64,000 nt of DNA. Source: Propionicimonas sp. GTDB lineage: Bacteria; Actinomycetota; Actinomycetes; Propionibacteriales; Propionibacteriaceae. A model generated the notes under the pieces. The model searched no databases. It was not told where the DNA came from and saw nothing but the letters and a program-made list of their open reading frames with translations. The DNA lies in NCBI RefSeq assembly GCF_029975155.1, contig NZ_JARKPQ010000234.1, positions 1-64,000 of the forward strand, in the 5' to 3' direction. Position 1 is the first letter of the stretch. Every line of letters starts with the position of its first letter. The position numbers and the translations under genes were made by a program. This document shows positions 48,435 through 57,623 of this stretch, piece by piece.

Positions 48435-49373
48435 ATGACGTTGATCAGCTACGCCGACTGGTACGAATCCGGCCGCACGCGCACCCAACTCGAGCGAGCG
48501 CTCGCGACCGGCGGAGTCCGCAGGCTGCGCCGTGGCGTGCTCACCGACGCGGACGAGTCCCGACAGACATCGGTCACCTATCGTCTCCAGATCAGGGCCG
48601 CGTCCATCTATCTGGGCGAGCGAACGTATTTCAGCCATTTCTCCGCGGCGGCGCTGCATGGACTTCCGCTGCTGGCGCGCCGGATGAAGGAGGTGACTGT
48701 CGTGCGGACAGCGGGTGGGCACGGCTCGATCCACCCGACTCTCCACGCGAGAGCCGCCGTCCTCGAGCCGTCGGACGTCTGCGAGATCGATGGTCTGCCG
48801 GTCACGTCCTTGAGCCGGACGCTGGCCGACCTGGCCCGCATCCTGCCCTTCGAAGAGTCCGTGATGCTCCTGGACGCAGGGCTCCGGGCCGGCGCGGAGC
48901 GTCCCGAACTGCTCGACCGGACCAGTACGGGTCGCGGCTGCCGCATGGCCGAGAGAGCCATCGGCTTCGCGGACGAGGACGCGGAAAGCCCCGGGGAGTC
49001 GCTCAGCCGCGTCCGGATGCACCAGGCCGGGCTGGTCATGCCAGAGCTGCAGAAGGTGATCACGGATCCTTTCGGGCAGTTCCTGGGCCGCGGCGACTTC
49101 TTCTGGGAACACACCCAGACCGTGGGTGAGTTCGACGGCGAGGTGAAGTACGGCGAACTGGTCGTGTCCGACACGGACCTGGCCCAGGTCGTCATGGCTG
49201 AGAAGCGTCGCGAGCAGGGCGTCGCCGATGTCGTGCGAAGAGTCGTCCGCTGGACCTGGCCCGACCTCTGGAACCACGCCATGGTCCACCGCCTCGCACC
49301 CGTCGTCGGCTATGCCTCATCATCGAATGCCTCCGTTTCGGTCAAACGCCACCGCGCAGGCTGGAGCGTTTGA
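48435..49373 (+). CDS. AbiEi-antitoxin-like protein with nuclease-like C-terminal domain, inserted between folE and folP
   Basis: A 312-residue protein on the strand opposite to its neighbours. The N-terminal region (SYADWYESGRTRTQLERALATGGVRRLRRGVLTD) resembles the winged-helix of AbiEi-type antitoxins common in actinobacteria. The middle (FSHFSAAALHGLPLL, HARAAVLEPSDVCEIDGLPVTSLSRTLADLAR) is typical of that family. Residues 225-285 (DFFWEHTQTVGEFDGEVKYG) resemble a PD-(D/E)xK/DUF559-like fold. The final 20 codons lie inside the palindrome at 49324. No AbiEii nucleotidyltransferase partner is adjacent. Confidence 0.72.
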   Translation: MTLISYADWYESGRTRTQLERALATGGVRRLRRGVLTDADESRQTSVTYRLQIRAASIYLGERTYFSHFSAAALHGLPLLARRMKEVTVVRTAGGHGSIHPTLHARAAVLEPSDVCEIDGLPVTSLSRTLADLARILPFEESVMLLDAGLRAGAERPELLDRTSTGRGCRMAERAIGFADEDAESPGESLSRVRMHQAGLVMPELQKVITDPFGQFLGRGDFFWEHTQTVGEFDGEVKYGELVVSDTDLAQVVMAEKRREQGVADVVRRVVRWTWPDLWNHAMVHRLAPVVGYASSSNASVSVKRHRAGWSV

Positions 49374-49391
49374 CCGGAACGGAGGCGTTCG
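49324..49391. repeat. Palindromic repeat family F (right flank), containing a gene's 3' end
   Basis: The arms 49324-49349 and 49366-49391 pair with two mismatches. The stop codon of the AbiEi-like gene (49371-49373) lies in the right arm. The folE stop lies 13 bases further on. Confidence 0.9.
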
Positions 49392-49403
49392 GCGGGGTCG
49401 GGG

Positions 49404-49964
49404 TCAGCCGATGATCAGACTCATCGCCTCGGCGCGGGTGGCCGGGTGGGCCATCACACCGCGGACGGCGCTGGTCACCGTCTTGGCGCCCGGCTTGCGG
49501 ACGCCACGCATGGTCATGCACAGGTGCTCGCACTCCACCACGACGATCACGCCCTGGGGGTTCAGGTGCTCGACGAGGGCGTCCGCCACCTCGGAGGTCA
49601 GCCGTTCCTGCACCTGGGGACGCTTCGCGAACGCGTCCACCAGTCTGGCCAGCTTGCTCAGCCCGGTGATCCGTCCCTTCGCCGGGATGTAGCCGACATG
49701 GGCGACGCCGGTGAACGGCAGCAGGTGGTGCTCGCAGGTGCTCCACACCTCGATGTCGCGCACCAGCACCATCTCGTCGTGGCCGAGGTCGAAGGTCGTC
49801 GCCAGGATCTCGGCGGGGTCCGCCTCGAGCCCGTCGAACATCTCCACGTAGGCCTTGGCCACCCGCAGCGGGGTGTCGCGGAGGCCGTCGCGATCGGGGT
49901 CCTCACCGATGCCGAGCAGGATCTCGCGGACGGCGGCAGCCACCCGGTCGACGTCGACCGCCAT
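49404..49964 (-). CDS. folE: GTP cyclohydrolase I
   Basis: Converts GTP to dihydroneopterin triphosphate, the first folate step. The 186-residue protein has [25 protein letters not shown], the zinc-binding [12 protein letters not shown] and the second zinc cysteine in [26 protein letters not shown]. It lies 3 bases after the ftsH stop in the same direction, so it is part of the ftsH transcript. The split from folP by a foreign segment may uncouple expression. Confidence 0.97.
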   Translation of the reverse strand: MAVDVDRVAAAVREILLGIGEDPDRDGLRDTPLRVAKAYVEMFDGLEADPAEILATTFDLGHDEMVLVRDIEVWSTCEHHLLPFTGVAHVGYIPAKGRITGLSKLARLVDAFAKRPQVQERLTSEVADALVEHLNPQGVIVVVECEHLCMTMRGVRKPGAKTVTSAVRGVMAHPATRAEAMSLIIG

Positions 49965-49967
49965 CGC

Positions 49968-52250
49968 TCAGGCCCCCGGCCGGTCCTGGCCGGCGCCGTC
50001 GTTGCCGGGCTCGCCCGCCGGCTGACCCGGGTGGGACGCGCCCTGCGACGGCACGCCCTGCGGCGGCGCGAAGAACGGCCCGGACGGATCCTGCGGGTAA
50101 CCGGGCTGACCGGTCGCCGGATCGTACGGCTGGCCGTACGGCGGGTACACCGGCTGCCCGTACGCCTGCGGCGGGTACGGCGGCTGCTGCGGGTAGCCCT
50201 GCCCGTAGGGCGGCTGCGGCACGCCCGCATACGGCGGCTGACCGGGCGAGCCGTACGGAGGCTGCTGGCCGAAGGGCGGCGGCAGCTGCTGCTCCGGTCC
50301 CGACGCGGGCACCGGAACCGGCACCGGCTCGGACGGCAGCACGCGCTCCGGCGGGTCCACCGGCGGGATGTCGCTGGGCTTGCGGGTCTCGGAGCCCGTC
50401 CACGCCGGACGCTTCGGCCACCGCTTCAGCGGTTCGAAGATCTTGGCGACCTGCTCCTTGTCGAGGGTCTCCTTCTCGAACAGCTGGCGGACCAGCTCGT
50501 CCAGCACCTCGCGGTTGGCCTCCAGGACGTCGAAGGCCTCCTGGTGGGCGTTGGCGATGAACCGGGCCACTTCCGCGTCCACCTTCGCCGCGACCTCCTC
50601 GGAGTATTCGCGCGTCGAGCCCGCCCCGTAGTTCATGCCGAGGAACGGCTCCTGGTCGCCCGAGCCCAGCTTCACCGCGCCGAGCGCCTCGGTCATGCCG
50701 TACTCGGTGACCATCGCCCGGGCCAGCTTCGTGGCCTTCTCGATGTCGTTGCCCGCCCCCGTGGTCGGATCGTGGAAGACCAACTCCTCCGCAGCCCGCC
50801 CACCCAGCATGTAGGCCAGCTGGTCGAGCAGCTCCCCGCGGGTCTGGCTGTACTTGTCGTCGTCGGGCATCACCATCGTGTAGCCCAGCGCGCGCCCCCG
50901 CGGCAGGATCGTGACCTTCTGCACCGGGTCGGTACCCGGCATCGCGGCGGCGACCAGCGCGTGGCCGCCCTCGTGGTAGGCGGTGATCAGCAACTCGCGC
51001 TCGTTCATCACCCGGCTGCGCTTCTGCGGGCCGCCGATCACGCGGTCGATCGCCTCGTCCAGCTGCGGCTTGGCGATGAACCGCAGGTTCATCCGGGCGG
51101 TCAGCAGCGCGGCCTCGTTCAGCACGTTGGCCAGGTCGGCGCCGGTGAAGCCCGGGGTGCGCTTGGCCACGACGGCGAGGTCGACGTCCGGGGACATCGG
51201 CTTGTTGGCCGCGTGGACGCGCAGGATCTGCAGGCGGCCCTTCATGTCGGGAGCCTCGACGGGGATCTGCCGGTCGAACCGGCCCGGACGCAACAGCGCC
51301 GGGTCGAGCACGTCCGGCCGGTTGGTGGCCGCAATCAGCACGACGCCGCCGTGGACGTCGAAGCCGTCCATCTCGACCAGCAACTGGTTCAGGGTCTGCT
51401 CGCGCTCATCGTGGCCACCGCCCAGGCCGGCCCCGCGGTGGCGTCCGACTGCGTCGATCTCGTCGATGAACACGATCGCCGGGGCAGCCTCCTTGGCCTG
51501 CTCGAACAGGTCCCGGACGCGGGACGCGCCCACGCCGACGAACATCTCGACGAAGTCCGAGCCCGAGATGGAGAAGAACGGCACCCCGGCCTCGCCGGCG
51601 ACGGCCCGGGCCAGCAGCGTCTTGCCCGTGCCGGGTGGGCCGTAGAGCAGCACGCCCTTGGGGATCTTCGCCCCGACCGCGGTGAACTTGGCGGGCTCGG
51701 AGAGGAACTCCCGGATCTCCTGCAGCTCCTCGATCGCCTCCTCACAACCGGCGACGTCGGTGAACGTGGTCTTCGGGGTGTCCTTGCTGGCCAGCTTGGC
51801 CTTCGACTTGCCGAAGCCCAGCACGCGGTTGCCACCGCCCTGGACGTTGTTGAACATGACGAAGAACAGGATCCCGATGATCAGGAACGGCAGCACGCTG
51901 AACAGGAAGGTGTTCCACACCGACGGCTGCGGGTTCTCGCCCGACCAGCTGTCGAGGGTGCCGGCCGCCTTGCGCTGGTTGAGCCGCTCGATCAGCTGCT
52001 GGCTCTGGGTGCCCACCCAGTAGGAGCGCAGCTTCTGCCCGTCCTTCGTGGTGACCTTGATCGACTGCTCGCCGTCGGTGAGCACCACCTCGCTCAGCGG
52101 GGTGTCGCTGTTGATCAGCGTGACGATGTCAGAGGTGGGCTTGTCCGTGTAGCCGCCGACGTTGCCCACTGCCTCGACCACGAGTGCGATGGCCAGGAAG
52201 CCGAGCACGATCCAGAGGAGGGGGGATCGGAAGAACCCTTTTGGTTTCAT
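49968..52250 (-). CDS. ftsH: ATP-dependent zinc metalloprotease FtsH
   Basis: A membrane-anchored AAA protease that degrades misfolded membrane and regulatory proteins. The 760-residue protein has two helices ([22 protein letters not shown] and [21 protein letters not shown]). It has Walker [18 protein letters not shown], Walker [14 protein letters not shown] region and zinc site [12 protein letters not shown] with late Asp. The C-terminal 150 residues are a Pro/Gly/Tyr-rich tail ([35 protein letters not shown] type), longer than in E. coli. Confidence 0.97.
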   Translation of the reverse strand: MKPKGFFRSPLLWIVLGFLAIALVVEAVGNVGGYTDKPTSDIVTLINSDTPLSEVVLTDGEQSIKVTTKDGQKLRSYWVGTQSQQLIERLNQRKAAGTLDSWSGENPQPSVWNTFLFSVLPFLIIGILFFVMFNNVQGGGNRVLGFGKSKAKLASKDTPKTTFTDVAGCEEAIEELQEIREFLSEPAKFTAVGAKIPKGVLLYGPPGTGKTLLARAVAGEAGVPFFSISGSDFVEMFVGVGASRVRDLFEQAKEAAPAIVFIDEIDAVGRHRGAGLGGGHDEREQTLNQLLVEMDGFDVHGGVVLIAATNRPDVLDPALLRPGRFDRQIPVEAPDMKGRLQILRVHAANKPMSPDVDLAVVAKRTPGFTGADLANVLNEAALLTARMNLRFIAKPQLDEAIDRVIGGPQKRSRVMNERELLITAYHEGGHALVAAAMPGTDPVQKVTILPRGRALGYTMVMPDDDKYSQTRGELLDQLAYMLGGRAAEELVFHDPTTGAGNDIEKATKLARAMVTEYGMTEALGAVKLGSGDQEPFLGMNYGAGSTREYSEEVAAKVDAEVARFIANAHQEAFDVLEANREVLDELVRQLFEKETLDKEQVAKIFEPLKRWPKRPAWTGSETRKPSDIPPVDPPERVLPSEPVPVPVPASGPEQQLPPPFGQQPPYGSPGQPPYAGVPQPPYGQGYPQQPPYPPQAYGQPVYPPYGQPYDPATGQPGYPQDPSGPFFAPPQGVPSQGASHPGQPAGEPGNDGAGQDRPGA

Positions 52251-52364
52251 TACCTGCCTTCGTCAGCGGTCGCATTGCGCACATAGGACGATACCGGGAG
52301 GCGCAACCGTGTCTGCACCTGCCGACGTGTCAGACCGGTCGGCAGGGTGGGCCGGCAGGGTGGG

Positions 52365-52916
52365 TCAGCTGTAGACGTGCGGGGCGAGGATGCCGACGTC
52401 GGTGAGGTTGCGATAGCGGCCGGCGTAGTCGAGGCCGTAGCCGACGACGAACTGGTTGGGCAGGTCGAAACCGACGTACTTCACCTCGATGTCGGTCTTC
52501 ATGGCGTCCGGCTTGCGGAACATCGCCATGATCTCAAGGCTCGCCGGGTTGCGGGACGCGAGGTTCTGCATCAGGTAGGTCAGCGTCAGCCCGGTGTCGA
52601 TGATGTCCTCCACCACCAGCACGTGCCGGCCGACCAGGTCGGTGGACAGGTCCTTCAGGATCCGCACCACACCGGACGACTGCGTGCCCATGCCGTAGGA
52701 GGAGACCGCCATCCAGTCCATCGCGCAGTCGATGTGCAGGGCGCGGGACAGGTCGGCCATCACCATGACCGCGCCGTTCAGCACACCGACCAGCAGCGGG
52801 TTCTTGCCCTGGTAGTCGCGGTCGATCTGTGCGGCCACCTCCGCCAGGCGGGCCTCGATGTCGGCCCGGGAGTAGAGGACGGTCGTGAGGTCACCGGTGA
52901 TGTCAGCGGAATCCAC
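52365..52916 (-). CDS. hpt: Hypoxanthine phosphoribosyltransferase
   Basis: Salvages hypoxanthine and guanine to IMP and GMP. The 183-residue protein has the PRPP-binding motif VLVVEDIIDTGLTLTYLM, the flexible-loop SSYGMGTQSSGVVRI and the base-binding VKYVGFDLPNQFVVGYGLDYAGRYRNL. The order tilS-hpt-ftsH is conserved in bacteria. The gene is 9 bases from the tilS stop. Confidence 0.96.
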   Translation of the reverse strand: MDSADITGDLTTVLYSRADIEARLAEVAAQIDRDYQGKNPLLVGVLNGAVMVMADLSRALHIDCAMDWMAVSSYGMGTQSSGVVRILKDLSTDLVGRHVLVVEDIIDTGLTLTYLMQNLASRNPASLEIMAMFRKPDAMKTDIEVKYVGFDLPNQFVVGYGLDYAGRYRNLTDVGILAPHVYS

Positions 52917-52925
52917 GCGGTGACC

Positions 52926-53921
52926 TTACCCCCCTGTCACCCCTGACGCCGTCCCCGGCCGCGGCTGCGGACGGCCCACCAGCAGGCCGTCCCGCCGCAC
53001 GATCCGGACGCCGGGCACGTCGACCCAGCGCTGGCCGTGCCAGTCCGTGGCCAGGGCCGCGACCGTGGCCACGTGGCCGGCCGAGAGGTCGGACGCGCCG
53101 AGCGTCCGCAACCAGGCCAGCAGCACTCGTCCGCGCAGTGCGGGGGGCAGCGCGGCGAGGCGGTCGCCGTCGAGGCCCGCACCCGGGCCGGCGCCCGTCC
53201 CGGTGACAGCCAACTCGGCCGCGGCCAGGTCGTCCAGCAGGTCGGCGTCGGCCCGGAGCAGGTCGGCGGAGCGGGCCAGCGCCTCGGCCACCCCCGGTCC
53301 GAGTTCGGCCTCCAGCAGCGGCAGCACCCGCTCGCGCACCCGGACCCTGGCGAACCGCTGCTCACCGTTGTGCGGGTCGGTCCACGGCTCCAGCTCGAGC
53401 TCCGCGCAGGCCTGCCGCGTGGTCGCGGCCCGCACCCCCAGCAGCGGACGGACGAACCGGTCGCGGCGCGGCGGCATCCCGGCCAGCGACCGCGCGCCGG
53501 AGCCCCGGGCCAGTCCGAGCAGCACGGTCTCGGCCTGGTCGTCGAGCGTGTGCCCCAGCAGGACGAGGTCGTCCGCGGACGCGGCGGCCGCGAGCGCAGC
53601 GTAACGGGCGTCCCGCGCGGCCGCCTCGACGCCCGTCCCATCGGGCCGGACGGCCACCCGGACCACGTCCGCGGACAGGCCGAGGCCGGCGAGTTGTCCG
53701 GCCACGGCCGCGGCGACCGCGTCCGAGCCGGGCTGCAGTCCGTGGTCGACCACGACGGCACGCACGCTCGTCCCGGTTCGGCGGGCCACCACGGACGCGG
53801 CCGCGGCGAGGGCGAGCGAGTCCGGGCCGCCGGAGCAGGCGACGAGCGCGGGGCCGGTGAGCAGGGCCTCGACGGCGCGGACGACCTCGAGCGTGGCCGG
53901 CCCGAGCGCCCGACGGGCCAT
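52926..53921 (-). CDS. tilS: tRNA(Ile)-lysidine synthetase
   Basis: Modifies C34 of the AUA-decoding tRNA-Ile to lysidine; essential. The 331-residue protein has the PP-loop ACSGGPDSLALAAAA, VVVDHGLQPGSDAVA, GHTLDDQAETVLLGLARGSG and RPLLGVRAATTRQAC. The ATG at 53921 overlaps the upstream stop (TGATG). The short C-terminal part lacks the second binding domain of the E. coli enzyme, as is typical of actinobacteria. Confidence 0.94.
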   Translation of the reverse strand: MARRALGPATLEVVRAVEALLTGPALVACSGGPDSLALAAAASVVARRTGTSVRAVVVDHGLQPGSDAVAAAVAGQLAGLGLSADVVRVAVRPDGTGVEAAARDARYAALAAAASADDLVLLGHTLDDQAETVLLGLARGSGARSLAGMPPRRDRFVRPLLGVRAATTRQACAELELEPWTDPHNGEQRFARVRVRERVLPLLEAELGPGVAEALARSADLLRADADLLDDLAAAELAVTGTGAGPGAGLDGDRLAALPPALRGRVLLAWLRTLGASDLSAGHVATVAALATDWHGQRWVDVPGVRIVRRDGLLVGRPQPRPGTASGVTGG

Positions 53922-54892
53922 CAGATCCGGTGCAGCCAGAGCTGCGGGTCGTGGATCTCGGCCATGGTCGGCAGCATCCCGGGAGCCTCGAAGGCGCGGT
54001 TGAGCGTCGCCACGCCGGCCGCGTCGATCACCATCCGGCAGAACCCCGCGCCGTCCCGGTACTGCTCGCGCTTGAGGTCGAAGCCCAGCAACCGGCGCAG
54101 CCACGCGTCCCAGCCCTGCTGGTCGCGGCGGGCCTCGAACGCCGTCCGGATGGTCGAGTAGGTCGGCACGACCTGGCCGCCGACCCGGTCCATCATCACG
54201 TCGGCGTGCCCTTCCATCAGCGACATCACGGCCGTGACCTGGTCGAACGCCTCGCGCTGCGCGGGGTTGCTGATCAGATCGCGGACGCTGGCCGGGCGAC
54301 CGGCACGGGGCCAGCCGAACTGCAGCTCGTCACCGGCCAGCAGCTCGCCGAACAGGCTGAGCAGGTGGCCGCGCAGCCACGGCGCCTCGCCGAACTGGAA
54401 CCGGTGCGTCTCCTCGTGCAGACACACCCACAGCCGGAAGTCGGACGGGCGGACGCCGAGCTGGCGCTCGACCGCCACCACGTTCGGGGCGACCAGCAGC
54501 AGCCGGGGCGCGTCGACGAACGGGTCGAACTGGCCGAGGATCCGGTTGGCGATGACGGCGAACACCACGCCGGCCTGCGCCCCGAGCGTCCGCGCCCTGG
54601 CCACGCCGAGTGCCGAGTCGGGACGTGGCTCGCCGATTCCGGAGAGCATCGCCTCCGCCGACTGCGCCACCGCGCTGACCCAGCTGGGCCGGTCGACCAC
54701 CAGGACGTCGGCGGGCGCCGGACGGTCGAGCAGCGTCACCTCCGCGACATGACCGGTGGCTCTCTCGGCCGCCTCACGCAGCTCCGCCACGACGTCGGCG
54801 ATCGCCGTGGGACCCAACTCGGGACCGGGGTGCACGAGCGCCCGTCCCGTACTCGCGGCGAAAGTCCAGTCGATGGCCGGCAGGTGCTCCAT
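53921..54892 (-). CDS. Zinc-dependent metalloprotease-like protein (DUF2342, F420-associated family)
   Basis: A 323-residue protein with the zinc motif HEETH (VCLHEETHRFQF, about residue 158) and a downstream glutamate in SLMEGHADVMMD. It matches the DUF2342/zincin-like family often labelled coenzyme F420 biosynthesis-associated. No F420 genes are in the window, so the label is only a family name. It is coupled to tilS as in mycobacteria. Confidence 0.87.
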   Translation of the reverse strand: MEHLPAIDWTFAASTGRALVHPGPELGPTAIADVVAELREAAERATGHVAEVTLLDRPAPADVLVVDRPSWVSAVAQSAEAMLSGIGEPRPDSALGVARARTLGAQAGVVFAVIANRILGQFDPFVDAPRLLLVAPNVVAVERQLGVRPSDFRLWVCLHEETHRFQFGEAPWLRGHLLSLFGELLAGDELQFGWPRAGRPASVRDLISNPAQREAFDQVTAVMSLMEGHADVMMDRVGGQVVPTYSTIRTAFEARRDQQGWDAWLRRLLGFDLKREQYRDGAGFCRMVIDAAGVATLNRAFEAPGMLPTMAEIHDPQLWLHRI

Positions 54893-54944
54893 GGCAACAC
54901 CCTAGTTATGCCCGCCAGCCAGGGGCTTCCTGGTGAACCCCGGG

Positions 54945-56324
54945 CTAGCCACAGCCGCAGCGGACGAGCGCGGCCGCGGTGCGGTCCAGCCAGTTGTAGG
55001 CGGTGGTCTGACCCCTGGCGCCGTTGGCGATCACGGCGAACGCCAGCCGGGCACCGTCCTTGGTGGTCAGGTAGCCGGCCAGGGCACTGATCCCGGGCAG
55101 GGTGCCGGTCTTGGCGTGGACGTTCCCGCGACCGACCCGTTCCGCGGCGTCGTTGAAGCGATGCTCCAGCGTGCCGCTCCTGCCGGCGACCGGGAGACCT
55201 GCGGCGACGGCGTTCAGCGTGGGGCTGTTCAGCGAGAGCACGACGGCCTTCGCGAGCACGGCCGGCGTCACCCGGGAGCGGTTGGACAGTCCGCTGCCGT
55301 CCACGATCCTCATGCCGTCGGACCAGAGGTCGTGGGCGACCAGCCACGTCCGCACCGCTCCGGCCGCGCCGGCGAAACTCGGCTCCGCGCCGGTGGCGAG
55401 CGCCACGTGCCGGGCCAGGATGTCCGCGGCGAGGTTGTCGCTGACCTTCAGCGTGCGCCGGACGATCGTCTCGAGCGGCGCCGACTCCACCGCCGCCACC
55501 TCGGCCGCGTCCCGCGGCGCCGTCGCCGCCTTCACCCCGGTGACCCTGATCCCGGCTGCCTCCAGCCGCGCGGCGAAAGTCTTGGCAGCGGTCAGCGCGG
55601 GTCTCGGGTGCGACTGCCACGGGTTGAACCGGCCCTCGTCGACCACCAGCGGACTCACCCGCGCGAGGTAGCCGCGCCAGGTCTTCTTCCACGCCGGATG
55701 GAAGTCGGGACCGGTGAACAGGCCGGCGTCGTAGCCGAGGCTGACCTTCGTCACCCCTTGTGCGGCGAGTGCGGCGGCGGTCGCCTTCGCCAGGGTGGCC
55801 AGCGACGCCGGTCTGGCCCCCGACGTCGACTGCTTGTCGGTCAGCAGCGGATCGCCGCCACCCACCAGGATCAGCTTGCCTCTGGCCGGGCTGACCACCT
55901 CCGTCCGGAAGGTGTGGTCGGCGCCCAGCAGGTCCAGCGCGGCGAGGCTCGTCAGTACTTTCAGGGTGGACGCCGGCGCGAGCGGCTTGTCCGCGCTCCG
56001 TGCGGCGACGTCGGTCCCGGTGTCGGAGAGCACGGCGATACCGCTCGCGCCGATCCCCGCGCGGGACACCTTGCCGAGCCGCGCCAGCACCTTGTCCTCC
56101 GCCGGCAGCGTGGACAGCGCCTCGGACGGAGTGGGCGACGGGGTGACGGAAGCGCTGGCCCGGGTCGGGGCGGACGACGCGTCGCTGACCAGCGGCTGCT
56201 CGGCCGTGGCGACCGTGCAGCCGGCCAGCAGGCTCAGGGCGAGCAGGTACCCGAACAGCCTGCCCGGGCGGCAGGTTCGGCACCTTGCTCGGGCCGCAGC
56301 AGGCGATAGGCTCGGCGTCAACAT
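54945..56324 (-). CDS. dacB: D-alanyl-D-alanine carboxypeptidase/endopeptidase (PBP4, DacB), lipoprotein
   Basis: A class C penicillin-binding protein trimming peptidoglycan. The 459-residue precursor has an N-terminal signal ending LLAGC, so it is probably a lipoprotein. Catalytic motifs are SxxK in PASTLKV (about 120), SxN in [12 protein letters not shown], and KTG in [12 protein letters not shown]. The ATG at 56324 ([18 protein letters not shown]) is divergent from ppa by 30 bases. The position beside ppa and tilS matches mycobacteria. Confidence 0.92.
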   Translation of the reverse strand: MLTPSLSPAAARARCRTCRPGRLFGYLLALSLLAGCTVATAEQPLVSDASSAPTRASASVTPSPTPSEALSTLPAEDKVLARLGKVSRAGIGASGIAVLSDTGTDVAARSADKPLAPASTLKVLTSLAALDLLGADHTFRTEVVSPARGKLILVGGGDPLLTDKQSTSGARPASLATLAKATAAALAAQGVTKVSLGYDAGLFTGPDFHPAWKKTWRGYLARVSPLVVDEGRFNPWQSHPRPALTAAKTFAARLEAAGIRVTGVKAATAPRDAAEVAAVESAPLETIVRRTLKVSDNLAADILARHVALATGAEPSFAGAAGAVRTWLVAHDLWSDGMRIVDGSGLSNRSRVTPAVLAKAVVLSLNSPTLNAVAAGLPVAGRSGTLEHRFNDAAERVGRGNVHAKTGTLPGISALAGYLTTKDGARLAFAVIANGARGQTTAYNWLDRTAAALVRCGCG

Positions 56325-56354
56325 CGAGAAACCATTCTGGCAGAGAGGCTGTCG

Positions 56355-56912
56355 ATGACCCCGGAACGCCCGACCTTCGCCCGTCCGAAGATCCAGCCGA
56401 GCCTGCATTTCGACGTCACGATCGAGATCCCGAAGGGCACCAAGAACAAGTACGAGATGGACCACCACACGGGTCGGATCCGGCTGGACCGGACCCTGTT
56501 CACGTCCACCCAGTACCCCAACGACTACGGGTTCATCGAAGGCACCCTCGGCCAGGACGGCGACCCGCTCGACGCGATGGTGCTCGTGCCCGAGGCCACG
56601 TTCCCTGGCGCGCTGATCGAGTGCCGGGCCATCGGCATGTTCCGGATGAAGGACGAGATGGGCGGCGACGACAAGGTGCTGTGCATCCCCGTCGCCGACC
56701 AGCGGCAGACCAGCCTGAAGGAGCTCACCGACCTGCCCAACCTGACGCTGCTCGAGATCGAGCACTTCTTCAGCGTCTACAAGGACCTCGAACCCGGCAA
56801 GTCCGTCGAGGGCGCCGTCTGGGTGGGCCACGCCGAGGCCGAGATGGAGATCAAGGCCAGCTGGGAGCGCGCCAGGGGCACCTCGTACGAGAACGAGTTC
56901 ACCAGGGAGTGA
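56355..56912 (+). CDS. ppa: Inorganic pyrophosphatase (family I)
   Basis: Hydrolyses pyrophosphate to drive biosynthesis. The 185-residue protein has the family I signature with acidic metal ligands ([12 protein letters not shown]), the substrate block [23 protein letters not shown] and [12 protein letters not shown]. The His in DHHTG is typical of the actinobacterial form. It is divergent from dacB, with a very short 30-bp intergenic space that must hold both promoters. Confidence 0.96.
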   Translation: MTPERPTFARPKIQPSLHFDVTIEIPKGTKNKYEMDHHTGRIRLDRTLFTSTQYPNDYGFIEGTLGQDGDPLDAMVLVPEATFPGALIECRAIGMFRMKDEMGGDDKVLCIPVADQRQTSLKELTDLPNLTLLEIEHFFSVYKDLEPGKSVEGAVWVGHAEAEMEIKASWERARGTSYENEFTRE

Positions 56913-56926
56913 CCCTGGCGACGTAG

Positions 56927-57433
56927 ATGGCGATCCGAGGCGAACCCAGGGCGCACCGGCTCTACCTGTTGCGCCATGCGGAGGCCGCGAACTTCGGCGC
57001 CGACGCTCGCGACATCACCCGCGAGCTGACCCCGCGTGGCCGCGACCAGGCCCGCGAGGTCGGTGACCTGCTCACCCGGCAGCGGGTCGAGCTGGTGCTG
57101 TGCTCGACGGCCACGCGGGCCCGGCAGACCGCCGACCTGCTCCGCCTGGACGCGCCCGTCCGCCATCTCGACCGGCTCTACAACGCCGGTGCGCGCCAGC
57201 TGCTCGCCGAGCTGTCCGGAATTCCCGACCAGGTGCGGACGGTGCTGGTCGTCGCCCACGCGCCCGGCGTCCCCGCGCTGGCGGACGCCCTCGCCGACCG
57301 CCAGCACTCCAGCCCGGACGCCCTGGCACTGATCCGCTACAACTTCCCGCCCGCCACGCTCGTCGGCCTGGAGTTCCTCGGCGGCTGGTCCGCCCTCGCC
57401 GACGCCCGGTTGTTCACCGCCCACCACCCCTAG
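56927..57433 (+). CDS. SixA-type phosphohistidine phosphatase family protein
   Basis: A 168-residue histidine phosphatase with RLYLLRHAEAANF, the arginine in CSTATRARQTADLL and the second histidine in VVAHAPGVPAL. It is the third RHG/RHA-type phosphatase of the window (others at 11669 and 28174). It starts 14 bases after the ppa stop and may share its transcript. The substrate (phosphohistidine or small phosphoester) is unknown. Confidence 0.87.
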   Translation: MAIRGEPRAHRLYLLRHAEAANFGADARDITRELTPRGRDQAREVGDLLTRQRVELVLCSTATRARQTADLLRLDAPVRHLDRLYNAGARQLLAELSGIPDQVRTVLVVAHAPGVPALADALADRQHSSPDALALIRYNFPPATLVGLEFLGGWSALADARLFTAHHP

Positions 57434-57475
57434 CCGGGCGCTCCGCACCACCGCTCACCCCCGCAACCACCGCTC

Positions 57476-57609
57476 GTCGAGCCTGTCGAAACGCGCCCCA
57501 GGGTCTCGACAAGCTCGACCACCGATTCCGGCGGACAGCCACCACCACGTCCCCACCCACCGCTCGTCGAGCCTGTCGAGACGCATCCCAGGGTCTCGAC
57601 AAGCTCGAC
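57476..57609. repeat. Two tandem palindromic repeats of family B
   Basis: The units 57476-57519 and 57566-57609 each hold GTCGAGCCTGTCGA(A/G)AC facing GTCTCGACAAGCTCGAC, period 90 bases. They lie between the convergent SixA-like and Dyp peroxidase genes and probably fold into two hairpins ending both transcripts. Confidence 0.88.
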
Positions 57610-57623
57610 CAGCGATTCCGGGG

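Noticed and set aside
48435..49373. Complete AbiE toxin-antitoxin system
   Set aside because: No AbiEii-type nucleotidyltransferase toxin gene is next to it; only the antitoxin-like protein is present.
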